The notes beneath the pieces are model-generated. The model made no database searches and was not told where the DNA came from. It saw only the letters and a list, made by a program, of their open reading frames with translations. A stretch of 64,000 nucleotides of DNA from Promicromonospora sukumoe (lineage in GTDB: Bacteria; Actinomycetota; Actinomycetes; Actinomycetales; Cellulomonadaceae): contig NZ_JACGWV010000003.1 of assembly GCF_014137995.1 (NCBI RefSeq), forward strand, positions 925,850 to 989,849. The letters run 5' to 3'. Position 1 is the first letter of the stretch; each line of letters begins with the position of its first letter. The position numbers were made by a program, and so were the translations under genes. Shown piece after piece: positions 16,956 to 25,577 of the stretch.

Positions 16956-17756
16956 GTGATCGTCGCCACCCGCCACAGTGCCCGGATCTCGGGCGCGCCG
17001 GAGGGCGCACCCGCCATCGTGTTCGCGCACGGGTTCGGCTGCGACCAGAGCATGTGGCGGCTCGTGGCCCCGGCATTCGAGAGCGACTTCCGGGTGGTCC
17101 TGTTCGACCACGTCGGCGCGGGCGGCTCGGACGCCACGGCGTACGACCTCGACCGGCACGCCTCCCTCGACGGCTACGCGGACGACGTGGTCGAGCTCCT
17201 GGACGAGCTCGCCCTCGGCCCCGTCGTGCTCGTCGGCCACTCGGTGAGCGCGACCATCGCGACGCTGGCCGCCGCGCGGCGGCCGGAGCTCTTCGACCGG
17301 CTCGTCCTGGTGGGCCCGAACCCGCGCTACATCGACGACGACGGCTACCGCGGCGGCTTCGCGGCCCACGAGATCGACGAGCTGCTCGACACCATGGACG
17401 CCAACTACCTCGGCTGGTCCGCGGCCATGGCCCCGGTCATCATGGGCAACCCGGACCGGCCCGCGCTCGGCGAGGAGCTCACCAACGCCTTCTGCCGCAC
17501 GGACCCGGCCATCGCCAAGCGCTTCGCCCGGACCACCTTCCTGTCCGACAACCGCGCCGACCTCGCCGCCGTCCGCACGCCGAGCCTCGTCGTCCAGTGC
17601 CGCGAGGACGTCATCGCGCCGGTCGAGGTGGGGCGCTACGTCCACGCGAACCTCGCGGGCAGCGAGCTCGCCCTCATCGACGCCGTCGGCCACTGCCCGA
17701 ACCTCAGCGCCCCCGGGGCGCTGATCGCCACGATGCGCGAGTACCTCACCCCGTGA
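16956..17756 (+). CDS. rsbQ: RsbQ-like alpha/beta hydrolase
   Basis: 266 residues closely patterned on RsbQ of the Bacillus energy-stress pathway. The triad positions are Ser96 (GHSVS), Asp218 (REDVIAP) and His246 (VGHCPNL), almost the same numbering as B. subtilis RsbQ (96/219/247). The oxyanion motif is HGFGCD. The GTG start at 16956 gives the family length. The next gene, a PAS/PP2C phosphatase, starts inside its stop codon (GTGA overlap). That reproduces the rsbQ-rsbP gene pair, in which RsbQ is thought to supply a small molecule sensed by the phosphatase PAS domain. Confidence 0.85.
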   Translation: MIVATRHSARISGAPEGAPAIVFAHGFGCDQSMWRLVAPAFESDFRVVLFDHVGAGGSDATAYDLDRHASLDGYADDVVELLDELALGPVVLVGHSVSATIATLAAARRPELFDRLVLVGPNPRYIDDDGYRGGFAAHEIDELLDTMDANYLGWSAAMAPVIMGNPDRPALGEELTNAFCRTDPAIAKRFARTTFLSDNRADLAAVRTPSLVVQCREDVIAPVEVGRYVHANLAGSELALIDAVGHCPNLSAPGALIATMREYLTP

Positions 17757-19348
17757 TCCCCATGGGGCGGGCCCGGTCCTGGGACTCGGCCCCCGTGGCA
17801 CTGCTCCGCCTCGACGGCGAGGGCGCGATCATCGACACCAACGAGACGTTCCGCGGCTGGCTGGGCGACGCGGGCCTGGACCTGGAGGGCACCCGGCTCA
17901 GCGCGCTGCTGTCCGTGGGCGGCCGCATCTACTGGGAGACGCACCTGGCCCCGCTGCTGCACATGCAGGGCAGGGTGGAGGAGATCGCGCTCGAGCTGCG
18001 CGCCGGGGGCGAGCCCCGCCCGGTGCTGCTGTCCGCGGAGCTGCACGCCGGCGAGGGGCGGACCGGCGACGGCGGCCTGGTGATCGACGTCGTCCTGTTC
18101 GAGGCCCGGGAGCGGAGACGGTTCGAACGGGAGCTGGTCGCTGCGCGCGCGGCGGCCGAGCGGTCCGAGGCGGGCGTGCGCACCCTGCTCGGCACGACCA
18201 CCGCGCTCGCCCGGGCGGCCGGCGTGGAGGGCGTCTGCGCGGCGCTCGCGCACGCGGCGGTCGCCGAGCTGCGCGCCCGGGCCGCGTCGGTGTGGCTGCT
18301 CGACGAGGCGGGGGCTCCCGCCCTGCGGGCGCAGCTCGGCCAGGACGGCCCGGCTGAGCGGCCGTCCGCGCGGCTCCTGGCCACGGTGCGGGCGAGCTCC
18401 GACGCCGCCCATGACGCCGGGACCACCGCGGCGGAGACCGAGGTGCTGGTCGCGCCCGATGGCCGGGTCGTGGTCCCGCTGCGCGGCACGGACACCCTGC
18501 ACGGCGTCCTGGTCCTGGTCCCGCGCGCTCAGGCGGGCGACGACGCGCTCAACCGCGGCGCGCTCGCCGCCGCCGGCCAGCAGGGTGGCGTCGCGCTCGA
18601 CCGTGCCGTGCTGCACGAGCAGAGCGTCTCGGTGGCGCACGAGCTGCAGCGCGCGATGCTCACCGACCAGCTCCCGCAGCCGGAGCGCGCCCGGGTCAGC
18701 ACGGACTACCGGCCCGCGGAACGCTCGCTGGAGGTGGGCGGCGACTGGTACGACGCCTTCTGGGTCGACGACACGACCCTCGCGCTGGCGGTGGGGGACG
18801 TCGTCGGGCACGGACTGCGGTCGGCGACCGCGATGGGCCAGCTCCGGACCGCCGTCCGGAGCTGCGCCGAGAGCGGCGTCGGCCCGGCGGGCGTCCTCGC
18901 CCGCGTGGACCGGTACGTTCAGCGCCACGGCGTCGGCTTCGGGTCCACGCTCGTCTACGCCGAGCTCGACGTCACCACCGGACGGCTCGTCCACGCCTGC
19001 GCGGGGCACCTTCCACCCCTGGTCACGCGGCCCGACGGCGGCGCCGAGTTCCTGTGGGAGGGGCGCGGGGCGCCGCTCGGCGTGCACACCGTGCCCGTCG
19101 CGGCACCGCGGACCGGCGCCGGGGTGGTCGAGCTGCGGCCCGGTGACGTCCTCTGGCTCTACACGGACGGCATGGTCGAGCAGCGCGGGCGCAGCCTGCA
19201 CACGGGCCTGGAGGTGTTCGCCCGGGCCGCCGCGGGGCCGCTCGGCACCGCCGCCGCCGACGTGCTCGTGTCGTCGCTGCTCGGCGACCACCCCAACCAG
19301 GACGACGACGCGTGCGTGCTCCGGCTCGCGTGGGACGCGCCCGCCTGA
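17753..19348 (+). CDS. PAS-GAF-PP2C (SpoIIE-type) serine phosphatase, RsbP-like
   Basis: 531 residues from the overlapping GTG at 17753 (ATG at 17762 is an alternative). Domains in order: PAS (about 10-115, with LLRLDGEGAIIDTNETFRGW), a helical linker, GAF (about 150-300), and SpoIIE/PP2C (about 310-525). The metal-binding motifs VGGDWYDAF, GDVVGHG, LYTDGMVEQR and NQDDDACVL are intact, so it should be active. The partner is the RsbQ-like hydrolase. B. subtilis RsbP has only PAS+PP2C, so the GAF domain is an additional sensor. No anti-sigma factor or antagonist gene is adjacent, so the downstream target is elsewhere. Confidence 0.88.
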   Translation: MIPMGRARSWDSAPVALLRLDGEGAIIDTNETFRGWLGDAGLDLEGTRLSALLSVGGRIYWETHLAPLLHMQGRVEEIALELRAGGEPRPVLLSAELHAGEGRTGDGGLVIDVVLFEARERRRFERELVAARAAAERSEAGVRTLLGTTTALARAAGVEGVCAALAHAAVAELRARAASVWLLDEAGAPALRAQLGQDGPAERPSARLLATVRASSDAAHDAGTTAAETEVLVAPDGRVVVPLRGTDTLHGVLVLVPRAQAGDDALNRGALAAAGQQGGVALDRAVLHEQSVSVAHELQRAMLTDQLPQPERARVSTDYRPAERSLEVGGDWYDAFWVDDTTLALAVGDVVGHGLRSATAMGQLRTAVRSCAESGVGPAGVLARVDRYVQRHGVGFGSTLVYAELDVTTGRLVHACAGHLPPLVTRPDGGAEFLWEGRGAPLGVHTVPVAAPRTGAGVVELRPGDVLWLYTDGMVEQRGRSLHTGLEVFARAAAGPLGTAAADVLVSSLLGDHPNQDDDACVLRLAWDAPA

Positions 19349-19364
19349 ACCGGGACGCACGAGA

Positions 19365-19390
19365 GGCCGGGCCCGTCGCCGGACCCGGCC
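19365..19390. terminator. hairpin between convergent genes
   Basis: GGCCGGG (19365-19371) pairs with CCCGGCC (19384-19390) in the 67-bp gap between the RsbP-like gene and the convergent dehydrogenase gene. It may serve both directions. No T-run. Confidence 0.45.
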
Positions 19391-19415
19391 CCCCTTCCTC
19401 GCGGATCGGTGGCTG

Positions 19416-20510
19416 TCAGCCGATGCCCGCGCCCTCGGCGTCGGGCGTCAGCACCCGCGCCGCGAGCTGGGCCTGGACGCTCAGCTCGGCCGCCTTGAAC
19501 GCGTGCTCCTGCGTCATCGCGTTCTCGGTGCGCTCCAGGCAGTCGAGGATGAGCCGGCCGAAGTACGGGTAGCCCACGTTCCCCTTGGCGACGAGGTGGT
19601 GCTCGCCCTCGCCGTTGACCAGGAACACGTGGCCGGGACCCTCGTCCGTGGCCACGTTCGTGTACTTGCGCAGCTCGATGTAGCCCTCGGTGCCCAGGAT
19701 GAACGTGCGGCCGTCACCCCAGGTCCTCAGGCCGTCCGGCGTGAACCAGTCGACGCGGCAGTAGCCCGCGGCGCCGTTGTCCATCACGATGTTGGCCTCG
19801 CCGAAGTCGTCCAGCTCCGGGTGGTCCGGGTGGTTGTAGTTGGCGATGGCGGAGTGCGTCACCTGCGCGTCCTTGGCGCCCGCGTAGTGCAGCATCTGCT
19901 CGAAGTTGTGGCTGCCGATGTCGCACAGGATGCCGCCGTACTTCTCCTTCTCGAAGAACCAGTCGGGGCGGCCGGTGCCCAGGCGGTGCGGGCCCAGGCC
20001 CATGACCTGCAGCACCCGGCCGATCGAGCCCCGCTCCACGAGCTGGTCGGCCAGGACCGCCGCCTCCACGTGGATGCGCTCCGAGTAGTAGACGGCGTAC
20101 TTGCGGCCGGTCCGCGCGGTGGCCACGCGGGCCGCCGCGAGCTGGTCGAGCGTCGTCAGCGGGGCCTTGTCGGTGAAGTAGTCCTTGCCCGCCTCGATGG
20201 CGCGCAGGCCGAGGCCGGCGCGCTCCGACGTGACGGCCGCGCCGGCGACCAGGAGCACCTCGTCGTCGTCGAACACCTCGTCCTCGCTGCGTGCCACGCG
20301 CACGTCCGGGAACTTGGCGCGGAACGCCTCCACCTTCGCCGGGTCCGGGTCGTACACCCACTTCAGGGTGCCGCCCGCGGACTGGAGGCCCTCGGCCATG
20401 CCGTAGATGTGGCCGTGGTCGAGCCGGACCGCCGCGAAGGGGAAGTCGCCCCCGCCCACCACGGGGTCCGGCACCGGCTCGGGCGCGTAGTTGGCTCCGC
20501 TCGCGTTCAT
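19416..20510 (-). CDS. Gfo/Idh/MocA-family oxidoreductase (second of pair)
   Basis: 364 residues. It starts with an NAD(P)-binding half whose glycine motif is unusual (AAVRLDHGHIYGMAEGL instead of GxGxxG). The family signature is DYFTDKAPLTT in place of the common EKP. The C-terminal half has CDIGSHNFEQMLHYAGA. Proteins of this form act on sugars or sugar acids. The ATG at 20510 overlaps the stop of the preceding dehydrogenase (TGATG), so the two are probably translated together. The last gene of the LacI-controlled unit. Confidence 0.85.
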   Translation of the reverse strand: MNASGANYAPEPVPDPVVGGGDFPFAAVRLDHGHIYGMAEGLQSAGGTLKWVYDPDPAKVEAFRAKFPDVRVARSEDEVFDDDEVLLVAGAAVTSERAGLGLRAIEAGKDYFTDKAPLTTLDQLAAARVATARTGRKYAVYYSERIHVEAAVLADQLVERGSIGRVLQVMGLGPHRLGTGRPDWFFEKEKYGGILCDIGSHNFEQMLHYAGAKDAQVTHSAIANYNHPDHPELDDFGEANIVMDNGAAGYCRVDWFTPDGLRTWGDGRTFILGTEGYIELRKYTNVATDEGPGHVFLVNGEGEHHLVAKGNVGYPYFGRLILDCLERTENAMTQEHAFKAAELSVQAQLAARVLTPDAEGAGIG

Positions 20511-21676
20511 CAGTTCGCCTCCTGGCTGCTGCCGACGGTGATCGCGCCGGGCAGGTCGCCCACCGACGCGGTCTTCTCGAAGAAGTGCGGGGCGCGCGCC
20601 ACCAGCGTGCCCGTCCGGTAGTACGGGTCGTCCTGCTGAAGCGGCAGGTCCACCGTGCGCCGCTCGATCCCGGCCTGGTAGATGGCCGTCACCAGCTCGA
20701 CGGCGCGGCGGCCGTCCGCACCCGTGACGGCGGGCACGCGGCGCTCGCGGACGGCGGCCAGCGTGTCCCCGATCTGCCCGTTGTGCCCCAGGTGGGCCAG
20801 CGGCTCCCGGGCCGCGGCCAGGGCCTCGATCTCCGCGACGCGGTCGGCGTTGCCGCCGGGGGCGGGGAAGCCGTTGGGCGAGGGAGCGGAGGCGACGACC
20901 TTCCACGGCTGCGAGACGCGCGCGTCCCGGCCCTGCACCACGATGGCCTGCTCCTCGCCGTGGTGCACCACGGAGCTGGTCACCTCGGCCAGCGCGCGGT
21001 CGTACTGGAGCACGGCCACGGAGAGGTCCTCGACCTCGGCGTTCTCGTGCGCGGCGTTGGTCAGCACGGCGGTGACCGCGCGGGGCGCGCCGAGCATCCA
21101 CTGCGTCAGGTCGAGGTGGTGGATCGCGTGGTTCAGCGTGCAGCCGCCGCCCTCGGACTCCCACGTCCCGCGCCACCACAGGTCGTAGTAGGCGGTGCCG
21201 CGCCACCAGGCCGAGCTCACCTGGACGTGCGAGACGGGCCCGGCCAGGCCGGAGTCCAGCACCTCCTTGAGCGTCGCCATGTCGTCGCGGAAGCGGTTCT
21301 GCGCCACGACCGACAGCACGCGGTCGTTCTCGGCGGCGGCCGCGATCATGGCGTCGCACTCCTCCAGGGAGGGCGCCATCGGCTTCTCGACGAGTACGTC
21401 CACCCCCGCGCGCAGCGCGGTGATGGTCAGCTCCGCGTGGGACGACGGCGGCGTCGTGATGCTCACCAGGTCGAGGTCCGGCTCGGCGGCGAGCAGCTCC
21501 TCGATGCTCTCGTAGGCCCGCGCGCCGGGCACCTGGAGCCGCTCGCGCTGCTCGGCGGCCTTGCCCGGGACGATGTCGCAGACGGCGACGACCTCGCACT
21601 CCTGCGCGAAGCGGCGGTATCCCTCGGCGTGCGCTCCGGCGATCCCGCCGGTCCCGACGATGCCGATCTTGAGCAT
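20510..21676 (-). CDS. Gfo/Idh/MocA-family oxidoreductase (first of pair)
   Basis: 388 residues with a standard NAD(P)-binding motif (IGIVGTGGIAGAHAEGY, residues 4-20), the EKP signature (DVLVEKPMAPSLEE) and the C-terminal histidine motif GCTLNHAIHHLDL. The ATG at 21676 follows GGAGGAAG. Pairs of such dehydrogenases beside a LacI regulator usually catabolise an inositol-like or oxidised sugar; which one cannot be told here. An 18-bp palindrome lies 65-82 bp upstream. Confidence 0.88.
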   Translation of the reverse strand: MLKIGIVGTGGIAGAHAEGYRRFAQECEVVAVCDIVPGKAAEQRERLQVPGARAYESIEELLAAEPDLDLVSITTPPSSHAELTITALRAGVDVLVEKPMAPSLEECDAMIAAAAENDRVLSVVAQNRFRDDMATLKEVLDSGLAGPVSHVQVSSAWWRGTAYYDLWWRGTWESEGGGCTLNHAIHHLDLTQWMLGAPRAVTAVLTNAAHENAEVEDLSVAVLQYDRALAEVTSSVVHHGEEQAIVVQGRDARVSQPWKVVASAPSPNGFPAPGGNADRVAEIEALAAAREPLAHLGHNGQIGDTLAAVRERRVPAVTGADGRRAVELVTAIYQAGIERRTVDLPLQQDDPYYRTGTLVARAPHFFEKTASVGDLPGAITVGSSQEAN

Positions 21677-21740
21677 GCTTCCTCCGTTGGACGACGACGT
21701 GACGACGCCGGCCACGCGGAGCGGTGCGACGTCGCAGATC

Positions 21741-21758
21741 GCATCATACGTATGATGC
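21741..21758. promoter_or_regulatory. perfect 18-bp palindromic operator
   Basis: GCATCATACGTATGATGC is a perfect palindrome between the lacI-type gene and the two dehydrogenase genes. Length, symmetry and the central CG match LacI-family operators, so the adjacent regulator is the likely ligand. Confidence 0.75.
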
Positions 21759-21812
21759 AACGGTTCAACATCGTCATGTCCGGTGCCCGGGATGTCAAGG
21801 GGCGGCCCGCGG

Positions 21813-22817
21813 TCAGCCGGCCGTGCGGGGCAGGTTTCCGGTCGACTCCCGCCACACGACGCGCTGCAGCGGGGCCGTCGGGCGCGGGGGCTCCTCGCCG
21901 CGTACCGCCGCGACCAGCCGCCGCATCGCGCGCCGTCCGGCCTCGACGAAGTCCACGGGGATCGTGGTCAGGGACGGCGACGTGAACGCGCTGAAGTCGG
22001 CGTCGTCCCAGCCCGTGACCACCAGGTCGCCCGGGACGGACCAGCCGCGCTCCGCCGCCCCCCGCAGCACGCCGAGCGCCACGTAGTCGTTGGCCGCGAT
22101 CACGGCCAGCGGCACGGCGTCGTCGGGCAGGGCGAGCATCGCCGCGCGGCCCGACTCCGGCGACCAGGCGCTGCCCACGACCCCCAGCGACTCGACGCCC
22201 AGGCGCTCGACCTCCGCGAGGTAGACGTCGCGGCGCGAGCGCGCCGAGGCGAAGTGCTCGGGCCCGGCCACGTGCAGGAACCGGCGGTGGCCGGCCGCGG
22301 CCAGGGCCGAGATCACGGTGCCCAGCAGGCCGGCGTCGGCGAGCTCGCCGGTGGTGCGGAGCTGCTCGTCGAGCGCCGTCTCGGCGACGACCGGCGCGGC
22401 GTCGTCGTCCAGGGTGAGCGCGTCGGGGACCACGGGGAGGAACGTCAGCACGCCCTCGACCTGGCCGCTCCGGGCGAGGTCGACGACGCGCTCGGTGCGG
22501 GCCTCGGCGGTGCCGTCCACGCTGTGGGTGTCCAGCGCGTAGCCCGCCTCGGCGGCGACCTCCGCGGCGCCGGTGAGCATGCGCAGCCGGTTGTCCACGG
22601 TGACGCCGGTGACGACGGCGAGGCGGCCCGAGCGCTGGGTGCGCATCGACCGCGCGGCGAGGTTGGGCCGGTAGCCCATCGACGCCGCGACCGCCAGCAC
22701 GTGCTCGCGGGTCCGGGGCGCGATCGTGCCCTTGCCGGACAGGGCGTAGGAGACCGTCGACTGCGACACTCCCGCGGCGCGCGCGACGTCGTGGCTGGTG
22801 GGCTGGCGGGCTGACAT
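21813..22817 (-). CDS. LacI-family transcriptional regulator
   Basis: 334 residues. N-terminal HTH TSHDVARAAGVSQSTVSYAL (residues 7-26) and hinge helix (PNLAARSMRT) precede a periplasmic-binding-like sugar-sensing domain. Its conserved segments include AVIAANDYVALGVLRGAAERGWSVPGDL-type residues near 245-272 and a C-terminal LTTIPVDFVEAGRRAM region. The start is the ATG at 22817. It is transcribed in the same direction as the two dehydrogenases, with the palindromic operator between them, so it probably represses those genes in the absence of its sugar. Confidence 0.92.
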   Translation of the reverse strand: MSARQPTSHDVARAAGVSQSTVSYALSGKGTIAPRTREHVLAVAASMGYRPNLAARSMRTQRSGRLAVVTGVTVDNRLRMLTGAAEVAAEAGYALDTHSVDGTAEARTERVVDLARSGQVEGVLTFLPVVPDALTLDDDAAPVVAETALDEQLRTTGELADAGLLGTVISALAAAGHRRFLHVAGPEHFASARSRRDVYLAEVERLGVESLGVVGSAWSPESGRAAMLALPDDAVPLAVIAANDYVALGVLRGAAERGWSVPGDLVVTGWDDADFSAFTSPSLTTIPVDFVEAGRRAMRRLVAAVRGEEPPRPTAPLQRVVWRESTGNLPRTAG

Positions 22818-22852
22818 CGACACAGTGTCCCCTCTGGCCCCGCCCGGCCGCA

Positions 22853-23335
22853 TCAGGCAGGCGGGGCCATGGGTGCGGGTCCCGCGGGGACCGGCTCCTC
22901 GAACACGAGCAGCGTATGGGTGTTCACGATGCCGTCCATGCCCTGGATCTGGTCCAGGATCAGGTGCCGCAGGTCGGCGTTGTCGCGGGCCCGGACCAGC
23001 AGGACGAGGTCGAACTCGCCGCCGACCAGCCCGATGTGCTCGACGCCCCGCAGGGTGCGCAGCTCCTCGCGGACCGAGCGCCACTGCGCCTGGTCCAGGT
23101 TGACCGTCACGTAGGCGGACGTGCCCAGCCCGGCGAGCACCGGGTCGATCTCCGCGCGGTAGCCCCGGATCACGCCCGCGGACTCCAGCCGCTGCACGCG
23201 CACGTACGCGTTGGCCCGCGAGATGTGCAGCTTCTCGGCCAGCGACCGCATGGACATCCGGCCGTCCCGGCGCAGCTCGTCGAGGATGCGCTGGTCGACG
23301 TCGTCGAGGCCACCTGCCACTTGTCTCGCGACCAC
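22853..23335 (-). CDS. Lrp/AsnC-family transcriptional regulator
   Basis: 160 residues. The HTH (DDVDQRILDELRRDGRMSMR, then LAEKLHISRANAYVRVQRLE) and the RAM effector domain (AYVTVNLDQAQWRSVREEL through GEFDLVLLVRARD) are both complete. The GTG start at 23335 is the best fit. It is divergent from the 2-oxo acid dehydrogenase operon, as is usual for BkdR-type Lrp proteins that respond to branched-chain amino or oxo acids. An ATCTAC/GTAGAT dyad at the operon start is a candidate site. Confidence 0.92.
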   Translation of the reverse strand: MVARQVAGGLDDVDQRILDELRRDGRMSMRSLAEKLHISRANAYVRVQRLESAGVIRGYRAEIDPVLAGLGTSAYVTVNLDQAQWRSVREELRTLRGVEHIGLVGGEFDLVLLVRARDNADLRHLILDQIQGMDGIVNTHTLLVFEEPVPAGPAPMAPPA

Positions 23336-23445
23336 GCCCTCAGCCCCTTCTGTGCTGGACGTTTGGATCGTGTGACCCAGCCATGACTGGACAGGTTCTC
23401 GGATCCTCGCCGTTGATGGAATCCGGATGGAACGTTGACCAGTAT

Positions 23446-23469
23446 ATCTACATGGCGATCGACGTAGAT
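23446..23469. promoter_or_regulatory. candidate Lrp operator at the E1 operon start
   Basis: ATCTAC (23446-23451), 12 bases, then GTAGAT (23464-23469). The dyad overlaps the first possible start codon of the E1-alpha gene, where binding would block transcription or early elongation. Confidence 0.4.
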
Positions 23470-24573
23470 CTCATGCTGCCGTCCCCGGAGCCCGTCGCGC
23501 TCCTCGACCCGGACGGCAGGCCGACGGCCGGCGACGACGACGCGCTGCCCCCGGCCGACGACCTCCTGCGGGGCCTCGCCGGCATGGTCACCGCGCGGCG
23601 GTTCAACGAGCAGTCCTCCGTGCTGGTCCGCCAGGGCCGACTGGCGGTCTACCCCTCGTCGTACGGCCAGGAGGCGTGCCAGGTCGCCGCCGCCCAGGTG
23701 CTCGGCGACGAGGACTGGCTCTTCCCGACCTACCGCGACACCGCCGCCGCCGTCGCTCGCGGCGTGGACCCGGTCGAGGTGCTCGGCCTGCTCAAGGGCG
23801 ACTGGCACTCCGGGTACGACCCGTACGAGCGCCGCGTCGCACCCCTGGCCACCCCGCTCGCGACGCAGCTCCCGCACGCCGTCGGGGTGGCGCACGCGGC
23901 GCGGCTGCGCGGCGAGAGCACGGTGGTGCTGGCGATGTGCGGCGACGGCGCCACGAGCGAGGGCGACTTCCACGAGGCGCTGAACTTCGCCGCCGTCTTC
24001 CGGGCGCCGGTCGTGTTCTTCGTGCAGAACAACCAGTACGCGATCTCGGTGCCGCTGGCCCGGCAGAGCGCCGCGCCTTCGCTGGCGCACAAGGGCGTGG
24101 GTTACGGCGTGCCCGGCGAGCTGGTGGACGGCAACGACCTCGCGGCCCTGCTGCACGTCCTGTCCGGGGCGGTCGCGCGCGCCCGGGCGGGCGCGGGGCC
24201 GCAGCTCGTCGAGGGCCGCACCTACCGCATGCAGGCCCACACCAACGCCGACGACGCGACCCGCTACCGGTCCGACGCCGAGGTCGCCGCCTGGGCCGCC
24301 AAGGACCCGCTGCTGCGGCTCGACGCCTACCTGCGCGCGGCGGGCGTGCTGGACGACTCGCGCGCGGCCGCCCACGCCGACGACGCCGAGCGGCTCGCGC
24401 GGCACACCCGGGACGGCCTCAACGTCGACGTCGTCCCGGACCCCGAGGACCTGTTCCGCCACGTCTACTCCCGGCCGACGCCGCAGCTCGTGGAGCAGCT
24501 CGCCCTGGTCAAGGACGAGCTGAGTCGTGACGAACCGGGCCGGGACGAGACCAGTCAGGAGGAGACCCGCTGA
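23452..24573 (+). CDS. branched-chain/pyruvate-type 2-oxo acid dehydrogenase E1 alpha
   Basis: 373 residues. The thiamine-diphosphate motif GDGATSEGDFHEALNFAAVF (about 165) ending near QNNQYAIS is intact, as are the entry motif RQGRLAVYPSSYGQEACQVA and the phosphorylation-loop-like YRMQAHTNADDATRY. It makes the E1 heterotetramer with the next gene product and decarboxylates a 2-oxo acid. The Lrp neighbour and sequence type favour branched-chain substrates (Bkd), but pyruvate is possible. Start uncertain: ATG 23452 and ATG 23473 both lack a good ribosome site; ATGs at 23383 and 23416 are less likely. Confidence 0.88.
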   Translation: MAIDVDLMLPSPEPVALLDPDGRPTAGDDDALPPADDLLRGLAGMVTARRFNEQSSVLVRQGRLAVYPSSYGQEACQVAAAQVLGDEDWLFPTYRDTAAAVARGVDPVEVLGLLKGDWHSGYDPYERRVAPLATPLATQLPHAVGVAHAARLRGESTVVLAMCGDGATSEGDFHEALNFAAVFRAPVVFFVQNNQYAISVPLARQSAAPSLAHKGVGYGVPGELVDGNDLAALLHVLSGAVARARAGAGPQLVEGRTYRMQAHTNADDATRYRSDAEVAAWAAKDPLLRLDAYLRAAGVLDDSRAAAHADDAERLARHTRDGLNVDVVPDPEDLFRHVYSRPTPQLVEQLALVKDELSRDEPGRDETSQEETR

Positions 24574-25577
24574 TGACCAGCACCGCGGTGGAGCACGAGA
24601 CGCTCAGCACGGCCCAGGCGATCAACCGGGCGCTGCGCGACGCGCTGGCCGAGGACCCCACGGTGCTCGTGCTGGGCGAGGACGTCGGCGCGCTCGGCGG
24701 CGTCTTCCGGGTCACCGACGGGCTGACGGCCGAGTTCGGCGAGGACCGCTGCTTCGACACGCCGCTCGCCGAGGCCGGCATCGCCGGCTTCGCCGTCGGG
24801 CTCGCGATGAACGGCATGCGGCCCGTGATCGAGATGCAGTTCGACGCCTTCGCCTACCCGGCGTTCGAGCAGGTGGTGAGCCACATCGCGAAGATGCGGA
24901 ACCGTACGCGCGGCCGGGTCGAGCTGCCGCTGGTCATCCGGGTCCCGTACGCGGGCGGCGTGGGCGGCGTCGAGCACCACAGCGACTCGTCCGAGGCGTA
25001 CTACGCGCACACGCCGGGCCTGCACGTCGTCGCGCCGTCGAACCCCGCTGACGCCTACCTGCTGCTGCGCGAGGCCATCGCCTCGCCCGACCCGGTGGTC
25101 TTCCTCGAGCCGAAGAAGCTCTACTGGGCCAAGGGCGAGGTCGCGTTCCGGGCGGGCGCCGAGCCGGGGATCGGCCGGGCCGTCGTGCGCCGCCCGGGCA
25201 CCGACGCCACCCTCATCGCCTACGGCCCCTCCGTGCCGGTCGCGCTGGAGGCCGCCGACGCCGCCGCGCGCGACGGCCGCAGCCTCCAGGTCGTGGACGT
25301 GCGCTCCATCGTCCCGTTCGACGACGCCACCGTCTGCGCCGCCGTGGAGTCGACCGGCCGCGCCGTCGTCGTCGCCGAGGCCTCCGGCTTCGCCAGCGTC
25401 GCGTCCGAGATCGCCGCCCGGGTGAGCGAGCGCTGCTTCCACTCGCTCGCGGCCCCGGTGCGCCGCGTCACCGGCTTCGACATCCCCTACCCGCCGCCCA
25501 AGCTCGAGCACCTCCAGCTCCCGTCCGTGGACCGCATCCTCGACGCCGTCGACGACCTGCAGTGGGAGGACGCATGA
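24573..25577 (+). CDS. 2-oxo acid dehydrogenase E1 beta
   Basis: 334 residues beginning at the ATG at 24573, which overlaps the E1-alpha stop (TGATG). The beta-subunit hallmarks are LGEDVGALGGVFRVTDGL, RCFDTPLAEAGIAGFAVG and the transketolase C-domain (VRSIVPFDDATVCAAV). It pairs with E1 alpha and contributes the substrate channel and the E2-binding surface. Its stop overlaps the E2 start (ATGA). Confidence 0.93.
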   Translation: MTSTAVEHETLSTAQAINRALRDALAEDPTVLVLGEDVGALGGVFRVTDGLTAEFGEDRCFDTPLAEAGIAGFAVGLAMNGMRPVIEMQFDAFAYPAFEQVVSHIAKMRNRTRGRVELPLVIRVPYAGGVGGVEHHSDSSEAYYAHTPGLHVVAPSNPADAYLLLREAIASPDPVVFLEPKKLYWAKGEVAFRAGAEPGIGRAVVRRPGTDATLIAYGPSVPVALEAADAAARDGRSLQVVDVRSIVPFDDATVCAAVESTGRAVVVAEASGFASVASEIAARVSERCFHSLAAPVRRVTGFDIPYPPPKLEHLQLPSVDRILDAVDDLQWEDA

